A stretch of 64,000 bases of DNA from Bacillus wiedmannii (GCF_001583695.1 NZ_LOBC01000018.1:1-64000), one strand, 5' to 3'. Shown: positions 42,937 to 50,693, numbered from the stretch's first letter. Notes: a model not told the origin generated them from the sequence alone. Numbers and translations: made by a program.

Positions 42937-43035
42937 TGATGAAAAACATCACTTTTAACAAATTAGATTTTTTAGGACTAGCTAGTGGCTCTCTTCTTCT
43001 TACTGCTTTTATTTACGCCGCTACGCTTGTATAAC
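42937..43035 (+). CDS. Family A membrane peptide, cassette 1
   Basis: 32 residues (31 from the second ATG). NKLDFLGLASGSLLLTAFIY matches the array peptides at 20.2-20.8 kb at K, D-F, G, A-S-G, L-T-A and I. Single membrane segment. AAGGAG about 8 nt upstream. Cotranscribed with the family B peptide and followed by a terminator. Confidence 0.85.
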
Positions 43036-43075
43036 TTTTGTGTCCCCTTTCCCCTTTATTATAAATAGTAATAGA

Positions 43076-43110
43076 AAAGACGACCGTCTATGCCCGGTCG
43101 TCTTTTCTTA
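43076..43110 (+). terminator. Terminator of peptide cassette 1
   Basis: 12-bp stem aaaagacgaccg/cggtcgtctttt with an 8-nt loop. The same stem and loop recur after cassette 2. It also meets the 3' end of the convergent acyltransferase gene. Confidence 0.88.
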
Positions 43111-43713
43111 CTTTTGATTTGATTGCAAAGTTTCCTTTAGCTCATCAAACTTCTCATTTAATTGATCTGTCATCATTTTCATAGCTGTCTTTCGATCTAT
43201 TTGTTCTTCAGCATCAATTTGAATTGGGTCGCCAAAAATTAATTGTGCCTTTTTCCCTTTTATTAATTCTTTTACACTTGATGGACCAACATAAGCTGCC
43301 GGTACTAACGGGACATTAGAACGCAATGCAATCGTAACAGCCCCAGCTTTTAATGAAACGTCTTCTGTTGATCGTGTCCCACTCGGAAAAATCCCTACTA
43401 CTTTCCCTTCTTTTAATAGGCGTGACGGAATTTTGAGTGTACTCGGTCCTGGATTCGCACGATCTACAGGGAATGCATTCACATTTTTAAAGAACCAATT
43501 TTTGAACTTCCCTTCAAATAACTCTTTTTTTGCCATGTAATGAATTTGGGTCGGGTACATCCCTGTAGCTAACATTAATACATCCATAAAACTTGTATGT
43601 GTACATGCAACAACATATGGGCCACCTTCTGGTAACTTTTCTCTTCCTTGCACTTCTACTTTCCCAGCTGTTTTAAATATATATTTCAACAAAAATGTAA
43701 TTGGTTTATACAT
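43108..43713 (-). CDS. plsC: 1-acyl-sn-glycerol-3-phosphate acyltransferase (PlsC-like)
   Basis: 201 residues. HTSFMD supplies the HX4D catalytic motif, FPSGTRSTEDVSLKAGAV is motif III, and VPLVPAAYVG is motif IV. It acylates lysophosphatidate to phosphatidate at the membrane. AAAGGAAC precedes ATG 43713. It lies between two nearly identical copies of a peptide cassette that both run the other way. Confidence 0.9.
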   Translation of the reverse strand: MYKPITFLLKYIFKTAGKVEVQGREKLPEGGPYVVACTHTSFMDVLMLATGMYPTQIHYMAKKELFEGKFKNWFFKNVNAFPVDRANPGPSTLKIPSRLLKEGKVVGIFPSGTRSTEDVSLKAGAVTIALRSNVPLVPAAYVGPSSVKELIKGKKAQLIFGDPIQIDAEEQIDRKTAMKMMTDQLNEKFDELKETLQSNQK

Positions 43714-43825
43714 TTGTTTCGTTCCTTTCTGAATATCCGAATTATAATCATTTTCTTATAACGATTATAACACTAAGTTTTAGGAGTTGGTAATAATTTT
43801 AAGTATTAATTGTTACATTTCAATT

Positions 43826-43890
43826 CTTACAAAAGTGTAACTTTCTTGTAAGCTAATTCGATAGTTACTTCCCCAAATATTTCATACAAT
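43826..43890 (+). promoter_or_regulatory. Bce-type operator and promoter of peptide cassette 2
   Basis: CTTACA-aaag-TGTAAC (43826-43841), TGTAAG half-site, TTCGATAGT (GATAGT 43860) and TACAAT (43885-43890), 19-nt spacer. Confidence 0.87.
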
Positions 43891-43935
43891 TAAGTCAGAA
43901 AGAAACAACAACTATTCGAAAAGGAGCGGATTCAT

Positions 43936-44037
43936 ATGATGAACAAAATGAAATCAAACAATTTTTTAGATACAGTGGGCATGGTATTTTCCGCTCTAAT
44001 CGATGCAAAATCTGTTGCTTCTACATTAAACAAGTAA
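43936..44037 (+). CDS. Family B micro-peptide, cassette 2
   Basis: 33 residues; differs from the cassette 1 copy at a few positions only (LDTVG for LNTMD, KSV for KAV). AAGGAGCGG precedes the ATG. Second member of a recent duplication that flanks plsC. Confidence 0.85.
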   Translation: MMNKMKSNNFLDTVGMVFSALIDAKSVASTLNK

Positions 44038-44049
44038 GGAGAATGCATC

Positions 44050-44142
44050 ATGAATAACATCACTTTTAACAAATTAGATTTTTTAGGATTAGCTAGTGGC
44101 TCTCTTCTTACTGCTTTTATTTACGCTGCTACGCTTGTATAA
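44050..44142 (+). CDS. Family A membrane peptide, cassette 2
   Basis: 30 residues, NKLDFLGLASGSLLTAFIYA core, one leucine codon shorter than the cassette 1 copy. Ribosome site AAGGAG about 9 nt upstream. Single membrane segment expected. Confidence 0.85.
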   Translation: MNNITFNKLDFLGLASGSLLTAFIYAATLV

Positions 44143-44170
44143 CTTTGTGTCCCCTTTCCCCTTTATATAG

Positions 44171-44206
44171 AAAAAGACGACCGTCTATGCCCGGTCGTCT
44201 TTTTAC
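44171..44206 (+). terminator. Terminator of peptide cassette 2
   Basis: 13-bp stem aaaaagacgaccg/cggtcgtcttttt, same loop as after cassette 1. Confidence 0.9.
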
Positions 44207-44343
44207 ATTTTTCTTTCTTTCAATTCTTTTAAAAGCTGTATCAGCTCAGCTTGTTGTTTTATCTTTTTACGACCATTTCGGTTAATTGCTGCAAGCTCGC
44301 AGGCAACTCCGACGGCGAAGAAAAACAATAAACTTTCTAACAT
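44203..44343 (-). CDS. Small membrane protein of 46 residues
   Basis: ATG 44343 lies 7 nt after GGAGGA, an excellent site. The protein has a hydrophobic N-terminus (MLESLLFFFAVGVACELAA) and a basic, coiled-coil-like tail (KKIKQQAELIQLLKELKERK). Its last codons overlap the terminator of cassette 2. It is downstream of the DMT transporter gene on the same strand (22-nt gap) and may be its operon partner. No family recognised. Confidence 0.72.
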   Translation of the reverse strand: MLESLLFFFAVGVACELAAINRNGRKKIKQQAELIQLLKELKERKM

Positions 44344-44364
44344 GTGAAATCCTCCAATTGCCTA

Positions 44365-45333
44365 TTAAACAGCTTGACGTAATTGCTCTTCTTGTAAACT
44401 TCGCTTGTTTATATTTTCTTCTTTTCTCTGACAAACGTTATTGCGAATAAGTGCTGCAATAACAAGTAAAGTCCCTATAATATCAAACATTGTTATTCGA
44501 TATCCTTGCATCATCATAATAACTAAAGTCGTGATTGGTACAAAATTAATAAATAAAATCCCATTAATGGACGATAAAATTTTCACACCGTAATTCCAAG
44601 CAAGTAACGCTACGATACCTGGTAATGTCATCATAAACAATAAATCATATTTCACGATAGAAATCGTTCCCATACTAGGAACCGATACATATCCAAACGA
44701 TGTAATGATTACAGTTATAATCCCTGTGACAGTCGTACCGAATACACACGTCAACGTAGAATAACGTAATGTTGACCAATCGCTACACGTTTGACCACCC
44801 ATCGTATAAATAACCCAACCTACAACCCCTACAAATATAAAGGCCAGCGAAAACATGTTATCTTTCAATGTTAAAAAGAAACTCATATCACCTTTCGTAA
44901 TAACGAATACAGCCCCTACAAAAGCGATAATCATGCTCGTTATCATATACTTTTTCGGTTTTACATGCTTATATCCCCATAGAATACAAATAGAAATCAT
45001 CGGCATCAGTGCTTCCATAATGGAGGCTACCATCACACCTGATTTCCCCATTAACATTTGACCTAAAAATATAAGTACATTATATACAGTAAACGCCATC
45101 GTTCCGAAAAAGACGAGTAACTTTCCTCTTCCCTCTAAACAAAATGCCTGTTTTCCTTCTTTCATTAACAATAATACAATCAGTACGATCGCCACCGCTC
45201 CATAGCGAATAAGCGAAAAATAAAATGGATCTATGTATTCTAGCGCATGATCAGCAACCGGAAACATCGCTCCCCACGACATACTTGCAATTAAACATGC
45301 TAAAGCCCCTATTATCATTTGACCTTTTCTCAC
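44365..45333 (-). CDS. EamA/DMT family transporter
   Basis: 322 residues from GTG 45333 after GGGGGA; GTG 45336 is an alternative, and the reading from 45363 has no site. Ten membrane segments in two EamA repeats (ALACLIASMSWGAMFPVAD at the N-terminus, LAWNYGVKILSSINGILFIN in the second half). It exports small metabolites; substrate unknown. Divergent from a LysR gene with a strong palindrome between, so regulation by that LysR protein is likely. Confidence 0.88.
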   Translation of the reverse strand: MRKGQMIIGALACLIASMSWGAMFPVADHALEYIDPFYFSLIRYGAVAIVLIVLLLMKEGKQAFCLEGRGKLLVFFGTMAFTVYNVLIFLGQMLMGKSGVMVASIMEALMPMISICILWGYKHVKPKKYMITSMIIAFVGAVFVITKGDMSFFLTLKDNMFSLAFIFVGVVGWVIYTMGGQTCSDWSTLRYSTLTCVFGTTVTGIITVIITSFGYVSVPSMGTISIVKYDLLFMMTLPGIVALLAWNYGVKILSSINGILFINFVPITTLVIMMMQGYRITMFDIIGTLLVIAALIRNNVCQRKEENINKRSLQEEQLRQAV

Positions 45334-45411
45334 CACAATTCCCCCGCTTCTTTCTATTTGCACAAAGAGAATTGTAAAAGAAAAAATATATCACGTAAAA
45401 TGATTCAAAAT

Positions 45412-45446
45412 GATGTTAACTATCATTTATAATGATAGTTAACATC
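45412..45446. promoter_or_regulatory. 16-bp perfect inverted repeat over the LysR gene promoter
   Basis: Arms gatgttaactatcatt (45412-45427) and aatgatagttaacatc (45431-45446) with a 3-nt centre. The centre contains TATAAT (45428-45433), 28 nt before the lysR start codon, so a bound protein would cover the -10 box. Fits autorepression and control of the divergent transporter. Confidence 0.8.
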
Positions 45447-45461
45447 AAGGAGGATCACATT

Positions 45462-46328
45462 ATGGAATTAAGAGATTTACAAATCTTCCAGAACGTTGCC
45501 GACAAAGGTAGTGTAAGCGGCGCAGCAAAGGAATTAAATTACGTACAATCAAATGTAACTGCACGTATTAAACAACTAGAGAACGAACTAAAAACACCGC
45601 TCTTTTATCGTCATAAACGAGGCATGACTTTAACAGCTGAAGGAAGAAAAATGCTCGTTTATGTTAATAAAATTTTGCAAGATGTTGACGAGCTAAAACA
45701 AGTATTTTTAGACAGTGAAACTCCCTCTGGCATATTAAAAATCGGTACAGTCGAAACAGTAAGTACATTACCTACCATTTTATCTTCTTACTATAAACGC
45801 TATCCGAATGTCGATTTATCATTACAAGCGGGTCTAACAGAAGCATTGATTAGAGAAGTACTTGATCATCAATTAGATGGTGCCTTTATATCAGGTCCTA
45901 TTAAACACCCACTAATTGAACAATACGATGTTAGTACAGAAAAATTAATGCTTGTAACACAAAATAAAGCTTTTCATATAGAAGAATTTACAACAACGCC
46001 CCTACTCGTTTTTAACCAAGGATGTGGATACCGTTCCAAACTAGAACGATGGCTTAAAGATGAAGGTTTGCTCCCAAAAAGAATTATGGAATTTAATATA
46101 TTAGAAACGATATTAAACAGTGTTGCACTCGGCCTTGGAATTACACTCGTACCACAGTCTGCTGTCCACCATCTTTCTAAAGCTGGTAAGGTACATTGTC
46201 ATGCAATCCCTGAAAAATATGGTAGTATTTCAACGGTTTTCATACGCCGTAAAGATAGTTATATGACGAATTCAATGCGTAGCTTTTTAAAAACAATTGA
46301 AGAGCATCATCATATCAATATGCTGTGA
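45462..46328 (+). CDS. LysR family transcriptional regulator
   Basis: 288 residues from ATG 45462 after AAGGAGG; the upstream reading starts inside the palindrome. N-terminal winged helix ([20 protein letters not shown], then a recognition helix with [11 protein letters not shown]) and a C-terminal inducer domain. Related to CzcR/CynR-like regulators of Bacillus. Divergent from the DMT transporter, its probable target. Confidence 0.9.
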   Translation: MELRDLQIFQNVADKGSVSGAAKELNYVQSNVTARIKQLENELKTPLFYRHKRGMTLTAEGRKMLVYVNKILQDVDELKQVFLDSETPSGILKIGTVETVSTLPTILSSYYKRYPNVDLSLQAGLTEALIREVLDHQLDGAFISGPIKHPLIEQYDVSTEKLMLVTQNKAFHIEEFTTTPLLVFNQGCGYRSKLERWLKDEGLLPKRIMEFNILETILNSVALGLGITLVPQSAVHHLSKAGKVHCHAIPEKYGSISTVFIRRKDSYMTNSMRSFLKTIEEHHHINML

Positions 46329-46357
46329 AAGACATTCTTACATGAATGTCTTTTTTT
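46328..46357 (+). terminator. Terminator of the LysR gene
   Basis: 10-bp stem aaagacattc/gaatgtcttt (46328-46337, 46344-46353) with a T run that leads directly into the next Bce-type operator. Confidence 0.88.
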
Positions 46358-46422
46358 CTTACAAAAGTGTAAGTCTTCCGTAAGCTAATTCGATAGTTGC
46401 AGGCAATCATATTTCCTATAAT
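46358..46422 (+). promoter_or_regulatory. Bce-type operator and promoter of peptide cassette 3
   Basis: CTTACA-aaag-TGTAAG (46358-46373), a perfect inverted repeat; GTAAG half-site; TTCGATAGT (GATAGT 46392) and TATAAT (46417-46422), 19-nt spacer. Confidence 0.88.
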
Positions 46423-46469
46423 TAAGATATAAAGCAGGGCAACAACAAATCGAAAAGGAGCGGATACGC

Positions 46470-46571
46470 ATGATGAACAAAATGAAATCAAACAAATTTT
46501 TAAATACAATGGGCATGGTGCTATCCGCACTTGTCGATGCAAAAGCTGTTGCAACTACATTAAACAAATAA
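46470..46571 (+). CDS. Family B micro-peptide, cassette 3
   Basis: 33 residues, SNKFLNTMGMVLSALVDAKA core and a TTLNK end. AAGGAGCGG about 9 nt upstream. More diverged from cassettes 1 and 2 than these are from each other, yet the DAKAV-x-x-TLNK end is kept. Confidence 0.85.
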   Translation: MMNKMKSNKFLNTMGMVLSALVDAKAVATTLNK

Positions 46572-46583
46572 GGAGAGATTACA

Positions 46584-46685
46584 ATGAACAACATTACATT
46601 TAACAAATCAGACTTTATCGGACTTGCAAGTGGAGCTACTCTTCTTACAGCTTTCATTTACACACTTGCTCAAGGTCTTATTTAA
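46584..46685 (+). CDS. Family A membrane peptide, cassette 3
   Basis: 33 residues with NKSDFIGLASGATLLTAFIY and a tail TLAQGLI. It bridges the cassette peptides and the 20-kb array peptides: the ASGA and LTA-x-I elements are identical to the array. AAGGAGAG upstream. Confidence 0.85.
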   Translation: MNNITFNKSDFIGLASGATLLTAFIYTLAQGLI

Positions 46686-46717
46686 TATTTTGTTTCCCCA
46701 AACCCCTTTATATATAG

Positions 46718-46752
46718 AAAAAGCTGCTTGTCTTATAGACAAGCAGCTTTTT
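46718..46752. terminator. Bidirectional terminator after cassette 3
   Basis: 15-bp perfect stem aaaaagctgcttgtc/gacaagcagcttttt with loop ttata, between convergent genes. Confidence 0.92.
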
Positions 46753-47671
46753 AGTTTATTTCATATATAATTTGACCTGTTTTCGTCATATCGTATCCGC
46801 CAATTGCTTTTAATTCATTATGAAATTCTTCCGATTGCAGAATGCCTTTCACGACTTCAATCAGCTCTTCATTTTCTTTATTCTTCAAAATCACCAAATC
46901 GTACTGTTCTTTCATGATTGGAATAAAATCTACATTTACAATTTGCGAAAACTTTTCTGATCCTACTCCCACATCAGCTTTTCCATTCGCAACTTGCGTG
47001 GCAACACCAAGATGGTTTGATTCTTCCCATTCATATCCACTAATACGTTCTTTATTTAACTTTTGGATGCGCAATTGTTCATCGACTAACACCCTAATAC
47101 CAGAACCTTTTTCTCGATTTACAAATCGTGTAGATGACTGAGATAAATCAGCCCATGTTTTTATATTTTTCGGATTTCCCTTTTGCACATAAAATCCAAC
47201 GTTTCTTGCTAATAAATTAATCATCGTACATGGTTGTCCCACTAAAATACGTTTTACGTAAGGAACATTATATGTACCCGTTTCACCATCAAACAAATGC
47301 AGACTAACGATATTTCCTTCTCCTTGATACATTTTTACTAAACTCGTTAAACTACCTTGATATGCCCTTAATATGTTTGAACTTGGCAGGCGATTTTCTA
47401 TACGTTTTGCCAACATATCTAACGTTAGTTCTTGTCCGCTAATAATACATGTATCCAAGCCCCTACTATCTTCGCTCTTTACAGGAGTACCTTGTATTTT
47501 CCCTGTTTTCATTTGCTTTATATATTGTTCTAAATCTGTTGCATCAATGCGCATCTGTCTACCAATTCTATAAGAAGGAAGTTCTCCTTTTTTAATTAGA
47601 TCGTATACAGTTAATTTTGATACCTTTAATCGCTTCGCTACTTCTTCCGTTGTGTAGGAATGATGATCCAT
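46751..47671 (-). CDS. HTH regulator with molybdate-type binding domain
   Basis: 306 residues from ATG 47671 with GAGG 8 nt upstream; the reading from 47698 has no site. The N-terminal excisionase-type helix-turn-helix (YTTEEVAKRLKVSKLTVYDL, PSYRIGRQMRID) is fused to a periplasmic-binding-like domain (PBP-like, residues about 90-300). B. subtilis YvgK has this design next to yvgLM. It is divergent from modA and separated from it by a strong operator, so it is probably the molybdate-responsive regulator. Confidence 0.85.
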   Translation of the reverse strand: MDHHSYTTEEVAKRLKVSKLTVYDLIKKGELPSYRIGRQMRIDATDLEQYIKQMKTGKIQGTPVKSEDSRGLDTCIISGQELTLDMLAKRIENRLPSSNILRAYQGSLTSLVKMYQGEGNIVSLHLFDGETGTYNVPYVKRILVGQPCTMINLLARNVGFYVQKGNPKNIKTWADLSQSSTRFVNREKGSGIRVLVDEQLRIQKLNKERISGYEWEESNHLGVATQVANGKADVGVGSEKFSQIVNVDFIPIMKEQYDLVILKNKENEELIEVVKGILQSEEFHNELKAIGGYDMTKTGQIIYEIN

Positions 47672-47755
47672 AGACGATTCCTCACTTTCTTCCTTCATTG
47701 TAACAAAGAAAAGAATATTTCTCCTATATTAAAAAACAACTATATCGTTCAAATT

Positions 47756-47817
47756 ATATTCAATTATAACTAGTTATATCTAGTTATATCTAGTTATAAT
47801 TAGTTATAATTGAATAT
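47756..47817. promoter_or_regulatory. Operator between the HTH regulator and modA
   Basis: Four tandem decamers, tagttatatc twice (47771-47790) then tagttataat twice (47791-47810). The same region carries a 17-bp inverted repeat atattcaattataacta (47756-47772) / tagttataattgaatat (47801-47817). The 10-bp period equals one helical turn. The words resemble ModE-type TATA-rich sites. Confidence 0.75.
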
Positions 47818-47841
47818 GTCAAAACGAAAGGGGATTTTTTT

Positions 47842-48648
47842 ATGAACAAGTTTACATTACGATCCATCGGGGCGCTTATACTTTCTTTTCTTCTTATATT
47901 TAGCGTTGCATGTACAAGCGGCGAAAAGAAAGAGAAATCAACTGCTAACGAAGGAAAAGCAGTAGAACTTACTATATCAGCTGCTGCAAGCTTACAAGAT
48001 GCACTAAAAGAAATTGAAACAAAATATAAAGAAAAGGAACTTAATATTAAACTTTCTTTTAACTTCGGTGCTTCTGGTGCACTTCAACAACAAATTGAAC
48101 AAGGCGCGCCTGCTGATTTATTCTTCTCAGCAGCCGAAGATAAATTCCAAACCCTTGTTAAAAAAGGATTCATTAATGAAAAAGAAGGGAAAAATCTTCT
48201 TGGAAATGAACTCGTTCTAGTTGTCCCAAAAGATAGTTCTCTTACAAAAATTCAAGATTTAAAAGATGAAAAAATTAAGAAAATCGCGCTTGGTACACCC
48301 GAATCAGTACCTGCGGGAAAATACGCAAAGGCTTCTCTCACGCATGAAAATCTATGGAATGACATTCAAAATAAAATCGTATTTACAAAAGATGTTCGCC
48401 AAGTGTTAACATATGTAGAAACAGGTAATGTCGATGCTGGTATTGTATACAAAACAGATGCTCTTATTTCAAACAAAGTAAAGATTGGTGAGACAGCAGC
48501 AGCTACTTCTCATGAGCCAATTCACTATCCTTTAGGTGTTATAAAAGAATCTAAGCACAAGAAAGAGGCGACTTCATTTTATGAGTATTTGCAGTCAAAA
48601 GATGCACAATCTATCTTTAAAAAATATGGATTTACAGTCCTGTCATAA
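47842..48648 (+). CDS. modA: Molybdate ABC transporter binding lipoprotein
   Basis: 268 residues. Lipobox FSVACTS near residue 23, then a ModA fold: LTISAAASLQDALKEIE, FNFGASGALQQQIEQGAPAD, TYVETGNVDAGIVYKTDA. Binds molybdate or tungstate at the cell surface. GAAAGGGG precedes ATG 47842. First gene of modAB. Confidence 0.94.
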   Translation: MNKFTLRSIGALILSFLLIFSVACTSGEKKEKSTANEGKAVELTISAAASLQDALKEIETKYKEKELNIKLSFNFGASGALQQQIEQGAPADLFFSAAEDKFQTLVKKGFINEKEGKNLLGNELVLVVPKDSSLTKIQDLKDEKIKKIALGTPESVPAGKYAKASLTHENLWNDIQNKIVFTKDVRQVLTYVETGNVDAGIVYKTDALISNKVKIGETAAATSHEPIHYPLGVIKESKHKKEATSFYEYLQSKDAQSIFKKYGFTVLS

Positions 48649-48653
48649 TTGCC

Positions 48654-49328
48654 ATGAGCTTTGATGCTATTTTATCACCAATCTTTCTATCTATACGAGT
48701 AGCTGCATGCGCCACCATTATCGTTACAATTTTAGGGACAATTATCGGACGAGCGTTAGCACGCTCCTCATGGAGATATAAAGTACTATTAGAAACTATT
48801 TTCTTATTACCAATGGTACTTCCACCAACTGTAATCGGCTTTTTTCTCATTATCATTTTTGGAAATAATAGTCCCATTGGAATGTGGATAGAATCAATAT
48901 TTCAGCAGTCCATTATGTTCACATCTACTGCTGCAATCATCGCTTCTACAGTTGTTGCATTTCCGCTCATGTACCAATCAGCAAAAACAGGATTTTCTAT
49001 TGCGAATGTACAAATTGAAGAAAGTGCTCGTGACCTTGGTGCCAGTGAATATCAAGTTTTTCTACACGTCACACTTCCGCTTGCATTTCCCGCCTTACTA
49101 AGCGGAATGATTTTGAGCTTTGTTCGTGCGCTCGGTGAGTTTGGTGCTACACTCATGTTTGCTGGGAACATTCCTGGTAAAACACAGACAATCCCAACTG
49201 CAATTTATATGGCTATTGATGCAAGTAATATGCAACTCGCTTGGACACTTGTCGTTATCACTATTAGTATGTCACTCCTATTTCTGCTATGTATTCAGCT
49301 TATTAATAAAAGAATTACTAACTCTTAA
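48654..49328 (+). CDS. modB: Molybdate ABC transporter permease
   Basis: 224 residues, about six membrane segments, EAA loop in SARDLGASEYQVFLHVTLPL followed by RALGEFGATLMFAGNIPGKT, the ModB hallmark. Starts 5 nt after modA without a clear ribosome site, so it is probably coupled. A terminator follows at once and no modC ATPase gene is present nearby. Confidence 0.94.
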   Translation: MSFDAILSPIFLSIRVAACATIIVTILGTIIGRALARSSWRYKVLLETIFLLPMVLPPTVIGFFLIIIFGNNSPIGMWIESIFQQSIMFTSTAAIIASTVVAFPLMYQSAKTGFSIANVQIEESARDLGASEYQVFLHVTLPLAFPALLSGMILSFVRALGEFGATLMFAGNIPGKTQTIPTAIYMAIDASNMQLAWTLVVITISMSLLFLLCIQLINKRITNS

Positions 49329-49329
49329 G

Positions 49330-49356
49330 GCAGCTTTTTTGGAAGCTGCTTTTTTA
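49330..49356 (+). terminator. Terminator of modAB
   Basis: Stem gcagctt/aagctgc (49330-49336, 49343-49349) followed by six T. Confidence 0.82.
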
Positions 49357-49535
49357 TTTCTTAGGAAATAAAAATATACCATCGGGAAATAACTGAATTT
49401 TACCTTTTATTTAAATATACATTCTATTTGAATTTACTTTCTAAAATAGGCAATTTCCTGTTATTATATGGAGGTGTTTCAAAAAATGAAGAAATGAAAA
49501 CGCATTTATATCGTGAATTCTTCATCCTGTTTTAG

Positions 49536-49578
49536 CGATCGGTAATCTTCTACTCTAGTAGTGGTGCATTACCGATCG
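49536..49578 (+). ncRNA. Structured leader upstream of glcU
   Basis: Perfect 11-bp inverted repeat cgatcggtaat (49536-49546) / attaccgatcg (49568-49578) enclosing a smaller stem ctact/agtag. There is no U tail. About 50 nt downstream lies the glcU ribosome site. Upstream, AAAATAGGC-like and TTATTATATGG words may be the promoter, and a GGAGG followed by ATGAAGAAATGA (49487) could be a 3-codon leader ORF. The 49357-49629 gap holds nothing else I can name. Confidence 0.45.
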
Positions 49579-49629
49579 TTAGAACGATATGTAATTATAT
49601 TGGTATAGAAAACCGAAGGGAGTCTTGTA

Positions 49630-50481
49630 ATGGACATTTTATTAGCGCTTCTTCCTGCAATTGCATGGGGAAACATCTTATTAGTAAGCGTAAAAATGGG
49701 CGGTGGTGCATATAGCCAAACGGTAGGTATGACAATCGGTGCTCTATTCTTCGCAACAATTATGTATGTATTTACTCAACCAGCTTTAACAATGACAGTC
49801 TTAATTGTTGGTTTTATTTCAGGTTTATTCTGGGCATTAGGACAAGTAAACCAATTAAAAACAGTTGAAAAACTAGGTGTTTCAACTACTGTAACGATTT
49901 CTACTGGTATGCAACTTGTTGCAACTTCTATCTTTGGGGTTATCGCTTTCCGTGAGTGGACTACAACAACAACGATTATTCTGGGAACGATTGCAATCCT
50001 ATTAATCGTAGTTGGTGTTGTATTCACATCACTAGATGACAAAGAAAATGCACAGCCACCAGGACAATTGAAAAAAGGACTTCTTACTTTAATTGTTTCT
50101 ACTTTCGGCTACCTTGTATATGTAATTATTATTCGTTGGTATAATATCGATGGTTGGTCTGCTATTTTACCACAAGCAGTTGGTATGTTTGTTGGTGCGG
50201 TTGTATTGACATCTAAACATAAACCATTTAACAAATATGCAATCCGTAATGCTTTATCTGGTTTACTATGGGGAACTGGAAACTTATTCTTACTTCTTTC
50301 ATTACCACGTGTCGGAGTAGCAACAAGCTTCCCATTATCTCAAACTGGAATCGTTATCTCAACATTCGGTGCGATTGTCTTCTTAGGTGAAAAGAAAACA
50401 AAACGTCAATTGATCTTTATTGCACTAGGTAGTGTTTTAATTATCGGCGGTGCTGTATTGTTAGGTATGACAAAAGCATAA
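49630..50481 (+). CDS. glcU: Glucose uptake protein GlcU (GRP transporter family)
   Basis: 283 residues, ten membrane segments. The N-terminal LLALLPAIAWGNILLVSVKM and FISGLFWALGQVNQLKT, then SLPRVGVATSFPLSQTGIVI, are typical of the glucose/ribose permease family (GlcU/RbsU), a branch of the DMT superfamily. Proton-driven sugar uptake is the known role. GAAGGGAG precedes ATG 49630. Confidence 0.9.
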   Translation: MDILLALLPAIAWGNILLVSVKMGGGAYSQTVGMTIGALFFATIMYVFTQPALTMTVLIVGFISGLFWALGQVNQLKTVEKLGVSTTVTISTGMQLVATSIFGVIAFREWTTTTTIILGTIAILLIVVGVVFTSLDDKENAQPPGQLKKGLLTLIVSTFGYLVYVIIIRWYNIDGWSAILPQAVGMFVGAVVLTSKHKPFNKYAIRNALSGLLWGTGNLFLLLSLPRVGVATSFPLSQTGIVISTFGAIVFLGEKKTKRQLIFIALGSVLIIGGAVLLGMTKA

Positions 50482-50495
50482 ACTTATAATCTATT

Positions 50496-50529
50496 AATCC
50501 CTGAAGCAGTTATGCTTCAGGGATTTTTC
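50496..50529 (+). terminator. Terminator of glcU
   Basis: 13-bp stem aatccctgaagca/tgcttcagggatt with loop gtta and a short T run. Confidence 0.9.
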
Positions 50530-50693
50530 ATTACAACTATTTTTTAAGTATAATAATTTTTATAACCTTATTTATATTAACCCTCCTCCCTCCATTTCCA
50601 TCCTTTTCACAATAAGTCTTTTCTTTTTACAAAATTCTCTTAAAGATGGTATCGTTTTTTATAACATATCTTCACTAGAAAGGAATAAAGGAT

